A stretch of 14,495 bases of DNA from the NCBI GenBank assembly GCA_018062725.1, contig JAGORP010000050.1, positions 1 to 14,495 of the forward strand, in the 5' to 3' direction. Positions 5,859 to 13,119 of the stretch are shown piece by piece; positions within the stretch are counted from its first letter, which is position 1; every line of letters starts with the position of its first letter. The position numbers were made by a program, and so were the translations under genes. A model generated the notes under the pieces. The model did not search any database. It was given only the letters and a program-made list of their open reading frames with translations, and was not told where the DNA came from. This DNA comes from Flavobacterium sp. Its GTDB lineage: Bacteria > Bacteroidota > Bacteroidia > Flavobacteriales > Flavobacteriaceae.

Positions 5859-7511
5859 TTATTTTAATTTTTTAAAATAGTTCAACAAAACTTCGTTATT
5901 ACTTTTTTCGGGAGTAAAAACCTCTAAAATAGTAGGCTGATGACTCGTTATAAATGAATTCCAATTCGTTTCCAATTCATTTAGATTAAGAGCTGTAACA
6001 TAGTTAAATTGATACATTTCGGCTAAATGTTTTGCCGACAATGAATGCGAAGTTTCGAAATATCGGGTAAAAGTTTCGGTTTCTTGATGTCCGGGTAAAA
6101 TTCTAAAAATACCACCTCCTGAATTATTAATTAGGATGATTTTGAAATTATTTGGGATATAATTATTCCATAAGGCATTACTGTCGTATAAAAAACTAAT
6201 ATCACCTGTAATGAAAAGTGTTGGTTTATTATGAACCACCGCGGCACCAATTGCGGTTGTAGTACTACCATCAATGCCACTCGTTCCTCGATTGCAAAAC
6301 ACATCTATAGTAGCATCTATAGCAAATAATTGTGCATAGCGAATGGGTGAACTATTACTGATTTGCAAATGGGTATGTGCTGGTAATTTTTCCAGAATAA
6401 ATTCGAAAACTTTTAAATCGGAAAAAGGTGCAGATTCTAAATACTCTTTGTGTTTTAGAGTTCTATGAGCTCTAATGTCTAGTGCTTTTTGAAGATAATC
6501 ACTTTGTTTTGCAACTGTTTGAGGCAAAAAGGACTGCAGAAAAGCATTAGGTGTCATTTCAAAATGTTGCGACAAACAATTAAAGGTATTGTAGGCGCGA
6601 TGCGTATCAATATGCCAATGGTGTTTGGGTTGGTATTTTCGGAGAAATGCTTTGATTCGTTTGGAAACAATCATACCACCTATCGTAACCAAAATATCGG
6701 GTTGAAACGCTAAAAAATCGGCTTCGGTAAATGGTGTAATTTGGGTATCGATATTGGTAATAAAATTAGGATGGTGCGCATTGGAAGTAACTTCAGTCAT
6801 CACCACAACCGAATCATCTTCGGCTAACCGATTTAAATAATCTTGCTGAATTTCGTTGGGGTAATTCCCTCCTAATAGCACTAATTTCCTTGATGAATGA
6901 TTCCAAATGGTGGCAAACTTAGCTAAATTGGTTTTTTCTTTTTCTTCTGAAAACAATTGTATTAACGTTGGCTGTATTGCAAGGGAATCGACTGTTTCAT
7001 ATAAAGGTTCTTCGAAAGGAACATTGATATGTACAGGCCCTAATTTCGTTTTCGAAATAAAAATTGCTTCTTGAATTTTTAAATCATTTTCTTCCGAAGC
7101 TTCTTCCGTTAAATTGGCATTGTACAACGAATGATTGGCAAAGACATTTTCCTGACGAATGGTTTGTCCGTCGCCAATATCAATTTTCTCGTGAGGTCGG
7201 TCGGCAGAAATTACAACCAAAGGAATTTGGCTGTAAAACGCTTCAGCAACAGCAGGATAATAATTTAATAATGCCGATCCTGAAGTACAAAGAACTGCCA
7301 CAGGTTGTTGCAATTGTTGGGCGATTCCTAATCCGAAAAAAGCGGCACATCGTTCATCAACAATGCTATAACAGGTAAAAGCATCATTATTCGTAAATCC
7401 AATTGTTAGAGGTGCATTACGTGAACCGGGTGAAATTACAATATGGTGTATTCCTTTAGCTTTACAAATTTCAATAATCGATTGTGCTAAGGGTATTTTT
7501 GGGTAAATCAT
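5859..7511 (-). CDS. menD: 2-succinyl-5-enolpyruvyl-6-hydroxy-3-cyclohexene-1-carboxylate synthase
   Basis: MenD is the thiamine-diphosphate enzyme that joins isochorismate and 2-oxoglutarate in the first committed step of menaquinone synthesis. The 550-residue length is normal. The N-terminal domain shows SPGSRNAPL (27-35), VDERCAAFFGLG (51-62) with the conserved Glu53, TSGSA (76-80), SADRP (102-106) and DGQTIRQ (114-120). The C-terminal cofactor domain has NRGTSGIDGS (407-416) and the ThDP/Mg motif G436-D437 to N462-N463 (TGDISF through INNSGGGIF). All expected active-site regions are intact. It is 24 nt downstream of a membrane-protein gene on the same strand. MenF and MenH are usually close to menD in Flavobacteria, but neither is seen here. 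Confidence 0.97.
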   Translation of the reverse strand: MIYPKIPLAQSIIEICKAKGIHHIVISPGSRNAPLTIGFTNNDAFTCYSIVDERCAAFFGLGIAQQLQQPVAVLCTSGSALLNYYPAVAEAFYSQIPLVVISADRPHEKIDIGDGQTIRQENVFANHSLYNANLTEEASEENDLKIQEAIFISKTKLGPVHINVPFEEPLYETVDSLAIQPTLIQLFSEEKEKTNLAKFATIWNHSSRKLVLLGGNYPNEIQQDYLNRLAEDDSVVVMTEVTSNAHHPNFITNIDTQITPFTEADFLAFQPDILVTIGGMIVSKRIKAFLRKYQPKHHWHIDTHRAYNTFNCLSQHFEMTPNAFLQSFLPQTVAKQSDYLQKALDIRAHRTLKHKEYLESAPFSDLKVFEFILEKLPAHTHLQISNSSPIRYAQLFAIDATIDVFCNRGTSGIDGSTTTAIGAAVVHNKPTLFITGDISFLYDSNALWNNYIPNNFKIILINNSGGGIFRILPGHQETETFTRYFETSHSLSAKHLAEMYQFNYVTALNLNELETNWNSFITSHQPTILEVFTPEKSNNEVLLNYFKKLK

Positions 7512-7535
7512 TTTTACTATTTCAGAAACACAAAG

Positions 7536-8219
7536 TTACAAAGTTGAATTGTTTAATCCTTCATTATCTTTAAATATCATAAATCGGTAAAAAGTAAATT
7601 GAGAGAAAGTGTAAGCTAAAATGACAATTTGATAAATTGCGATATTGTAAATGTAAAACTTATGAATAAAAAATCCTCCGACTTGGATTAACAACAGTAT
7701 AGCGCTAATTAACAACCAAAAGGTTTTTTGGGAAGAATTATTCAAATACGTAATAATAGCAATACCTCCAATTAATGAAGTAATAAGCGCATTCAAAATC
7801 CAAATAAAATAAGTATCAACTAAGGCATTAATTACAAATTGAATAATGTACAAATAAACCACAAAAAATGGCAAGGAAGCAATTACAAAGGCTATGATAT
7901 TTTCTTTCTTAAAAACAGAACGCAACAAGAATAAAAGAGACGTTTTAAATAAAAGAGACATGATTGATCCGTAAAAAAACATCTGCATTCCTTCTTGAAC
8001 ATAAAATACAGAAGACAATTGATACAAAAGCAAGGTTAAAAAATAAACATTTTTCTTCTGTTTTGAATTCAAAAAATACAATACGAAAAATATCGGCATC
8101 CTACTTAAAAATGATATATCTCTGATTAATTTAAATTCAAACAAAGTACTTATCATAAACAAGCACACCGAACCAAAGTAAACTATTATCAATAGCTTTG
8201 AAATGCGTTTTACATCCAT
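7536..8219 (-). CDS. Seven- to eight-helix membrane protein, divergent YhhN-like (paralogue A)
   Basis: This very hydrophobic protein (227 residues from M3; 229 if the ATG at 8225 is used) has about seven to eight membrane helices. It is clearly paralogous to the next gene upstream. Both share PFFV-YLYII, N-A-TS-GG-AII, a WLL-S-IL-IQ-G-FFI-KFY segment and FTFY-FMI. The start at 8219 aligns exactly with the paralogue's start (MDVKRISKLLIIVYF versus MKLQDLPKILIFLYF). By eye it also aligns with the YhhN/lysoplasmalogenase-like protein at 12440-13102, most visibly around KFY near the C-terminus. However, the GD and SD motifs of YhhN are replaced (LS and QV here), so a hydrolase activity is doubtful. 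Its end is only 24 nt before menD, so the two may be co-transcribed. Function unknown. Confidence 0.75.
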   Translation of the reverse strand: MDVKRISKLLIIVYFGSVCLFMISTLFEFKLIRDISFLSRMPIFFVLYFLNSKQKKNVYFLTLLLYQLSSVFYVQEGMQMFFYGSIMSLLFKTSLLFLLRSVFKKENIIAFVIASLPFFVVYLYIIQFVINALVDTYFIWILNALITSLIGGIAIITYLNNSSQKTFWLLISAILLLIQVGGFFIHKFYIYNIAIYQIVILAYTFSQFTFYRFMIFKDNEGLNNSTL

Positions 8220-8307
8220 AAACAAAGAATTTCTAAATAAAGATACGTTTTAACAATTGATAAACAGCCCAATAGAACAAATAACTGCAAAACCTACCTG
8301 ACATCAA

Positions 8308-8329
8308 TTAAAAAGACTCTTCTTTTTAA
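8308..8329. terminator. Weak AT-rich hairpin between the two membrane paralogues
   Basis: TTAAAAAGA and TCTTTTTAA form a perfect 9-bp inverted repeat around CTCT, overlapping the stop codon of paralogue B. It contains one GC pair only. It might attenuate read-through into paralogue A, but it is a weak candidate. Confidence 0.25.
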
Positions 8330-8997
8330 GAATACCATTCCTTTTCTTTTAAAATCATGAATTTATAGAATGTAAAATGGGACACTCCGTATAACAAAAT
8401 CACCAATTGATATATTGCATCACTTCTTAAATAAAACTTATTGATAAAAAAAGCGCCGATTTGAATGACAAACAAAATAGAACTTACCAAAAGCCAATAA
8501 CCCTTTTGGTCCGAATTGTTAATATGATTGATAATGGCAACCCCACCCAAAAAAGAAGTCAAAAAGGCATTTACTACCCATACATAATACGAATCGCCTA
8601 ATGAAAACCCAACAAAATCGATGATATAGAGATAAATTACAAAGAAAGGAATTGAAGCAATACTAATAGCAATTTTGTTTTGTACTTTTATCAGATCTAG
8701 AATTAGGATAACCATGCAAAATTTAAACAACAGTGACGAAATCGTTCCGAATAAAAACAAGCCTGGTTCTTGTGTAGCAAATAAAAGCGACGCCGATTGA
8801 TAGAACAATAATCCTAAAAAATAAATGAGGTTTTTTTCCTTCGAACTAATATAATACAAGACCATTAAGATAGGAATTCGGAAGTACCAAAAACCCGACT
8901 CATAATTTTCTACCCCGAGTAAAGAAATAAAACTATAGGCAAAAAGATTTACGAAATACAAAAAAATTAATATTTTAGGCAGATCTTGCAACTTCAT
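8326..8997 (-). CDS. Seven- to eight-helix membrane protein, divergent YhhN-like (paralogue B)
   Basis: This 223-residue integral membrane protein is the tandem paralogue of the 7536-8219 gene. The start at 8997 (MKLQDLPKILIFLYF) is preferred over an ATG at 9048 because it aligns with the start of paralogue A and avoids overlap with the divergent acetyltransferase gene (start 9042). Segment by segment it follows the YhhN layout. FRIPILMVLYYISSKEKNL matches the KP helix region, GLLFYQSASLLFATQEP matches the FSWIGDVILLF region, and LLVSSILFVIQIGAFFINKFY matches LNGAFSFVVSDSILAMNKFY. The aspartates of YhhN (GD, SD) are replaced by A-S and Q-I, and the membrane His by F-K. It probably keeps the fold and lost the lysoplasmalogenase chemistry. 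A 44-bp divergent spacer separates it from the GNAT gene. Role unknown. Confidence 0.75.
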   Translation of the reverse strand: MKLQDLPKILIFLYFVNLFAYSFISLLGVENYESGFWYFRIPILMVLYYISSKEKNLIYFLGLLFYQSASLLFATQEPGLFLFGTISSLLFKFCMVILILDLIKVQNKIAISIASIPFFVIYLYIIDFVGFSLGDSYYVWVVNAFLTSFLGGVAIINHINNSDQKGYWLLVSSILFVIQIGAFFINKFYLRSDAIYQLVILLYGVSHFTFYKFMILKEKEWYS

Positions 8998-9041
8998 ACT
9001 ATAAATGTACAACGTTTTAAGTAAAAATAAAACTATAAAAA

Positions 9042-9539
9042 ATGTCAATTACCATTCGCGCTGCTATCCTTGAAGATATGACTTCTGTTCTTGAAATTGT
9101 GAATTACGAAATCGCAAATACTACTGCCATTTGGGATTATGAGATTCGAAGTTTATCACAACAAGAAGCCATCTTTTACGAAAAGCAAGAAAAAGGATGG
9201 CCTCTTATTGTGGCTTTAAAAGAGAACAAAGTCGTTGGTTTTGGAACTTATGGTACTTTTCGCGCTAAAACTGGTTATCGCTTCACCGTTGAGCATTCGG
9301 TATATGTGCACAAAGACTTTCATGGTAATGGAATTGGCTCTACCCTACTTAAAGCACTCATCGAAATCGCTAAAACTCAAAACCTTCACACCATGATTGG
9401 AGTCATCGATTCAGAAAATCATGGCAGCATAGCCTTTCATCATAAATTGGGATTTGAAACCGTTGGCCACATCAAACAAACGGGATACAAATTTGACCGT
9501 TGGTTAGATTCTGTTTTTATGCAAATTCTGCTGAAATAA
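9042..9539 (+). CDS. GNAT N-acetyltransferase, phosphinothricin/MddA-like
   Basis: This 165-residue cytosolic acetyltransferase matches the PAT/Bar/MddA branch of the GNAT family. IRAAILEDMTSVLEIVNYEI (5-24) is the N-terminal motif. FRAKTGYRFTVEHSVYVHKDF (73-93) is the strand and turn typical of the branch. HGNGIGSTLLKALI (94-107) is the acetyl-CoA pyrophosphate loop. HTMIGVID.EN..S..FH.KLGF (116-138) and GYKFDRWLDSVFMQ (148-161) complete the fold. Relatives acetylate the amino group of methionine sulfoximine, methionine sulfone or phosphinothricin, and this is the probable substrate class rather than proof. The gene is divergent from paralogue B and precedes prmA by 40 bp, where a separate promoter is seen. 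Confidence 0.93.
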   Translation: MSITIRAAILEDMTSVLEIVNYEIANTTAIWDYEIRSLSQQEAIFYEKQEKGWPLIVALKENKVVGFGTYGTFRAKTGYRFTVEHSVYVHKDFHGNGIGSTLLKALIEIAKTQNLHTMIGVIDSENHGSIAFHHKLGFETVGHIKQTGYKFDRWLDSVFMQILLK

Positions 9540-9555
9540 AACCATTTTCAATTTG

Positions 9556-9563
9556 TAACTTTG
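9556..9563 (+). promoter_or_regulatory. Bacteroidota-type -7 box for prmA-clpS
   Basis: TAACTTTG is an exact TAnnTTTG match 16 bp before the prmA ATG at 9580, placed after the acetyltransferase stop codon. The -33 element is weak: only CTG at 9531-9533, with a 22-bp spacer. Position and exact -7 support a start of transcription near 9570. Confidence 0.55.
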
Positions 9564-9579
9564 CACAAATTTAAGAATC

Positions 9580-10416
9580 ATGCAAAACGCTTACATCGGA
9601 TATCATTTTACAGTTGAACCCAAAGAATTAGGTTCGGAAATATTAATTGCAGAATTAGGCGAATTGCCTTTTGATAGCTTTATTGAAACCGAAAATGGGT
9701 TTTCTGCTTATATTTTGAAAGACTTATGGAAGGAAGATATTTTGAACGATATTTATATTCTGAACAACCCTGACTTTAAAATTTCATACACTTATGAAGA
9801 AATTGAACAAGTAAATTGGAATGCCGAATGGGAAAAAAACTTTGATCCGATTGATGTAGATGGTTTGTGCCATGTTCGTGCTCCTTTTCATGAAAAAACA
9901 AATGCCCTTTATGACATTGTCATCGAACCAAAAATGAGTTTCGGAACAGGACATCATGAAACCACACACATGATGATTCAGCATTTGTTAGAAATGGACG
10001 TCGCTGGTATGAAAACCCTAGACATGGGTTGTGGTACTGCAATTTTAGCAATTTTAGCAGAAATGAAAGGCGCTCAACCTATTGATGCGATCGATATTGA
10101 CAATTGGTGTTATTTGAATTCAATTGAAAATGCTGAACGAAACAACTGTCAACATATTTCGGTATATGAAGGCGATGCCTCTCTGTTACCAGGCAAAACA
10201 TATGACTTAATAATCGCAAACATTAACAGAAACATCTTATTAAACGATATGGCCACTTATGCCAAATGCTTACATAAAGATGGCATCATCTTATTTAGTG
10301 GTTTTTACGAGCAAGATGTTCCCTTTATTGATGCCGCTTGTGTAGAAAATGGTTTGCAGTTTGTTAAAAAAATTCAACGAAATAACTGGGTATCATTAAA
10401 ATATGTAAATTCGTAA
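9580..10416 (+). CDS. prmA: Ribosomal protein L11 methyltransferase
   Basis: PrmA uses S-adenosylmethionine to trimethylate ribosomal protein L11. The 278-residue protein has the two-part layout of the family. The N-terminal substrate-recognition domain (about 1-70) is followed by the linker WNAEWEKNFDPI (80-91). The methyltransferase domain shows FGTGHHETTH (121-130), the SAM motif I LDMGCGTAILAI (147-158), acidic IDIDNW (171-176) for the ribose, and IANINRNIL (212-220), which replaces the NPPY-like motif in PrmA. The length is slightly under the E. coli enzyme (293), which is usual in this phylum. It is followed by clpS after 42 bp, a pairing often seen in Bacteroidota, so the two are likely co-transcribed. 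Confidence 0.96.
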   Translation: MQNAYIGYHFTVEPKELGSEILIAELGELPFDSFIETENGFSAYILKDLWKEDILNDIYILNNPDFKISYTYEEIEQVNWNAEWEKNFDPIDVDGLCHVRAPFHEKTNALYDIVIEPKMSFGTGHHETTHMMIQHLLEMDVAGMKTLDMGCGTAILAILAEMKGAQPIDAIDIDNWCYLNSIENAERNNCQHISVYEGDASLLPGKTYDLIIANINRNILLNDMATYAKCLHKDGIILFSGFYEQDVPFIDAACVENGLQFVKKIQRNNWVSLKYVNS

Positions 10417-10458
10417 AGACAAGTACGTTGTAAAAAGTTAAAAATACAAAGTAAACAA

Positions 10459-10734
10459 ATGAGTACAATAGAAAAAACGCAAGTAGAAACCAATGTTTTG
10501 GAAGAAGTTAGTGTCAATCATGAAATCATTTTGTACAATGACGATGTGAACACTTTTGATCATGTTATCGATACCTTGATTCGCGTTTGCCATCACGATG
10601 AATTACAAGCCGAACAATGTGCTATTTTAGTGCATTACAAAGGAAAATGTGGTGTAAAAACTGGTTCTTTTGACGAGTTAAAACCACAATGCAGCTCGTT
10701 GTTGGAAGCTGGTTTAAGTGCTGAAATTGTTTAA
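10459..10734 (+). CDS. clpS: ATP-dependent Clp protease adaptor protein
   Basis: ClpS binds proteins with destabilising N-terminal residues and hands them to the ClpA or ClpC chaperone with ClpP. The 91-residue protein has a flexible N-terminal tail (1-20) and then the core. The binding-pocket signature NDD (27-29) with T32 is followed by helix VIDTLIRVCHH, and by LVHYKGKCGV (57-66), where H59 corresponds to the pocket His66 of E. coli ClpS. The C-terminal part FDELKPQCSSLLEAGLSAEI completes the fold. It is preceded by prmA. The start of a small secreted-protein gene lies 1 nt after its stop codon, suggesting translational coupling. Confidence 0.95.
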   Translation: MSTIEKTQVETNVLEEVSVNHEIILYNDDVNTFDHVIDTLIRVCHHDELQAEQCAILVHYKGKCGVKTGSFDELKPQCSSLLEAGLSAEIV

Positions 10735-10735
10735 A

Positions 10736-11131
10736 ATGAAGAAGTTTTTATTATTTTTTATTTTGTTTTCAATATTTTGTTTTGGACAAACTAAAAAAGA
10801 ATGGAGTAATATTAAAAAAGTAGAGATTTATAGAGATTCAAAGCAGTCCAATGGTACTGAAAAACAATTAATCAACTTAAATTTTAGAGAAAATCTTATA
10901 TATGATAACAAAAAAATCATCCAAATATTAGGCAAAATTGAAAAGCCAAATTTTGATCTTTTAACTGAAAAAAGTAATTTGTTTTTTAGAATCACATTTC
11001 AAAACAAAACAGAAACATACCTAGTATACAAAAAACAAAATGTTTTAATTAAACTTTCTAAAGAAAGAGAGTTTTTTTGGTTAAAAGACAAAACAGATTT
11101 TAATACATTTATAAAAAATCTAAAAGTCTAA
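10736..11131 (+). CDS. Small secreted protein of unknown function
   Basis: This is a 131-residue protein with a Sec signal peptide (MKKFLLFFILFSIFCFG, cleavage likely before QTKKEW). The start is ATG at 10736, 1 nt after the clpS stop; an in-frame GTG at 10718 would add six residues in front of the signal peptide and is unlikely. There is no lipobox and no membrane helix after the signal. The mature part is rich in Lys, Asn, Phe and Ile, with alternating beta-like patterns such as LFFRITFQNKTETYLVYK. It is noticeably more A/T-rich than prmA and clpS, which suggests a faster-evolving or more recently placed gene. I do not recognise the family. It probably shares the prmA-clpS transcript. Confidence 0.75.
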   Translation: MKKFLLFFILFSIFCFGQTKKEWSNIKKVEIYRDSKQSNGTEKQLINLNFRENLIYDNKKIIQILGKIEKPNFDLLTEKSNLFFRITFQNKTETYLVYKKQNVLIKLSKEREFFWLKDKTDFNTFIKNLKV

Positions 11132-11165
11132 CAATCTAAGCAGTCTAACAATCTAAGCAGTCTAA
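11126..11165. repeat. 17-bp tandem repeat, 2.4 copies, in front of the hydroxylase gene
   Basis: GTCTAACAATCTAAGCA occurs twice without mismatch (11126-11142, 11143-11159), followed by a partial GTCTAA (11160-11165) just before the ATG at 11167. The first copy overlaps the stop codon of the secreted-protein gene. The repeat therefore makes up the whole intergenic spacer and the translation initiation region of the next gene. Copy number could vary by slippage (inference). Confidence 0.85.
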
Positions 11166-11166
11166 A

Positions 11167-12438
11167 ATGGAAGTTTACGGAAAAATACTAATCATAGCAA
11201 TGCCTTGTTTTTTATTGCTAATCATTATTGAAAAACTATATGGTTATTACAAAGGTGTAGATTATGCGCCACTAATGGATAGTGTTTCGAGTATTAGTTC
11301 TGGAATAGCCAATGCCACCAAAGATGTTTTGGGGTTGAGTATTTCTATTTTAACTTACGGTTGGTTGGTTTCTAAATTAGCCATTTTTACTATTGAAGAA
11401 TCGGTTTTAGCATATGTCATTGCTTTTATCGTAATCGATTTTCAAGGGTATTGGACACATCGTTGGGCGCATCAAATCAATATTTTTTGGAACAAACATG
11501 CTATTCATCATAGTAGTGAAGAGTTTAATTTATCCTGCGCCTTACGCCAGTCGGTTTCCGATTTTTTAAAATTATTTACCTTTTTATTACTTCCAGCAGC
11601 GCTTCTTGGAGTTCCCGAAAAAGTGATTGCCATAACTTTACCCATTCAATTTTTTGTACAGTTTTGGTACCATACCCGTTATATTGGAAAAATGGGATTT
11701 TTAGAAAAAATTATTGTCACTCCATCGCACCACCGCGTACACCATGCTATTAATCCTGAATACATGGATAAGAATCACTCACAGGTTTTTATTATTTGGG
11801 ACAAGCTCTTTGGAACTTTTCAAGAAGAATTACCTGAAGTTCCTGCTGTTTTTGGTATTACACGCCCAGCGGAAACCTGGAATCCAATCAAAATAAACTA
11901 CCAACATCTCGGCGTTTTAATTCGTGATGCTTGGCATGCTGAAAACTGGAAAGACAAATTCCGAATTTGGTTTATGCCTACAGGTTGGCGTCCGGAGGGA
12001 TTTGATGAAAAATATCCATTGCACAAAATTGAAAATGTATTCGACTTTCAAAAATTCGGAACCGAAAATTCTAAGACTTTAATTGGCTGGTCAGTTACCC
12101 AATTATTGATCACATTATTACTGATTACTTATTTTTTTGACAATATTGCCAGCATTGGTTTTCCGGGCATCTTTTTATATGGCGCCTTTATTTTTATTAC
12201 GATTTACAGTTACACCGAATTGATGGATAAAAATAAATTTTCCTTTATTTGGGAAGGCATTCGATTTGCCTACAGTCTTTTTCTGGTGAATTATCTAGGA
12301 AATTGGTTTGGTATAGATACTATAATTCCGTACGGAACGTATATTATTATGGGGTATTTAACGCTTTCATTAGTGGTTAGTATTTACTTTGTGACTTCCG
12401 AATTTAAAACACAAAACCAACCAATTTTAAATCCGTAA
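11167..12438 (+). CDS. Sterol desaturase/fatty acid hydroxylase family, TMEM195 (AGMO)-like membrane protein
   Basis: This 423-residue integral membrane protein belongs to the di-iron fatty-acid-hydroxylase superfamily. Histidine clusters are complete: HRWAH (98-102), HAIHH (111-115), H169 in WYHTRY and HHRVHH (188-193). The order and the downstream RPAETWNPIKINYQHL (233-248) and MPTGWRPEGF (270-279) resemble TMEM195, the alkylglycerol monooxygenase that cleaves ether lipids with tetrahydropterin. Two helices precede the core, and three to four more follow at 315-415, as in that family. The usual bacterial annotation is sterol desaturase, but sterol substrates are unlikely here. The gene ends 1 nt before a YhhN/TMEM86 gene, also an ether-lipid family. 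The substrate is inferred, not shown. The start follows directly on a 17-bp tandem repeat. Confidence 0.9.
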   Translation: MEVYGKILIIAMPCFLLLIIIEKLYGYYKGVDYAPLMDSVSSISSGIANATKDVLGLSISILTYGWLVSKLAIFTIEESVLAYVIAFIVIDFQGYWTHRWAHQINIFWNKHAIHHSSEEFNLSCALRQSVSDFLKLFTFLLLPAALLGVPEKVIAITLPIQFFVQFWYHTRYIGKMGFLEKIIVTPSHHRVHHAINPEYMDKNHSQVFIIWDKLFGTFQEELPEVPAVFGITRPAETWNPIKINYQHLGVLIRDAWHAENWKDKFRIWFMPTGWRPEGFDEKYPLHKIENVFDFQKFGTENSKTLIGWSVTQLLITLLLITYFFDNIASIGFPGIFLYGAFIFITIYSYTELMDKNKFSFIWEGIRFAYSLFLVNYLGNWFGIDTIIPYGTYIIMGYLTLSLVVSIYFVTSEFKTQNQPILNP

Positions 12439-12439
12439 A

Positions 12440-13102
12440 ATGAGTAAATATTTCAAGTATTTTATTGTTGTTAGTCTCATTTATTTAGCTTGTATTGCCT
12501 TTGAAAAGGAAGCCATTGCTTGGTATTTAAAACCCTTATTACTACCTTGTTTACTGTTGGCTGTAAACGAATCAAATGCTTTTCCTACTAAAAAATTATT
12601 AACTTTTGCATTGGTTTTTTCATGGATCGGAGATGTCATTTTATTATTTGCCGATAAAGCTGAAATCTATTTTATTTTAGGCTTGATCTCCTTTCTAATT
12701 GCGCATTTTGTTTTTATCATTTTATTTATCAAACAGCAAGCCTACAAAACCCCTAATAAAATTTTATTCGGACTAGGAATTCTTTTTGTGGTAGGCTATC
12801 TATACGTCATGCTCACCTTATTATTTCCCACATTAGGTGATTTAAAAATTCCGGTTTCGGTCTATGCCTTTACGATTAGTTTGATGCTTGCCATGGCTAT
12901 TCGGGGCGGATTAACTTGGAGAAAACCCCTCAATTTATTAATCTTAAACGGAGCCTTTTCTTTTGTGGTTTCAGATAGTATTTTGGCTATGAATAAGTTT
13001 TACACAGCCTTACCGAATGCGTCACTTTTAATAATGGCTACTTATATTGTAGCGCAATATTTAATTACTTTCGGAATTTTAAAATTGAATGAGCGTCAAT
13101 AG
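12440..13102 (+). CDS. YhhN/TMEM86 family protein, lysoplasmalogenase-like
   Basis: This 220-residue protein has about eight membrane helices and fits the YhhN family, whose animal members TMEM86A/B hydrolyse the vinyl-ether bond of lysoplasmalogens. Conserved points are KP at 31-32 at the start of helix 2, FSWIGD (60-65) with D65, FLIAH (85-89) with H89, and FVVSDSILAMNKF (175-187) with D179. These acidic residues are the expected active-site aspartates of the family. The ATG at 12440 lies 1 nt after the stop of the AGMO-like gene, so translation is probably coupled. It is convergent with the HMA gene, with 17 bp between stops and no obvious terminator. Activity on ether lipids is inferred from family and neighbour. 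Confidence 0.88.
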   Translation: MSKYFKYFIVVSLIYLACIAFEKEAIAWYLKPLLLPCLLLAVNESNAFPTKKLLTFALVFSWIGDVILLFADKAEIYFILGLISFLIAHFVFIILFIKQQAYKTPNKILFGLGILFVVGYLYVMLTLLFPTLGDLKIPVSVYAFTISLMLAMAIRGGLTWRKPLNLLILNGAFSFVVSDSILAMNKFYTALPNASLLIMATYIVAQYLITFGILKLNERQ

Positions 13103-13119
13103 TTTTTGATCACTATTCC

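Noticed and set aside
8998..9048. Upstream ATG at 9048 for membrane paralogue B
   Set aside because: It would overlap the start of the divergent acetyltransferase and add 17 residues absent from paralogue A; the ATG at 8997 aligns exactly.
10718..10735. GTG start inside clpS for the secreted protein
   Set aside because: It adds MLKLFK before an otherwise standard signal peptide beginning MKKFLL; the ATG at 10736 is the better start.
2814..11165. CRISPR array or mobile element suggested by the short tandem repeats
   Set aside because: The repeats are direct tandems without spacers, and no cas gene, transposase, integrase or terminal inverted repeats are present.
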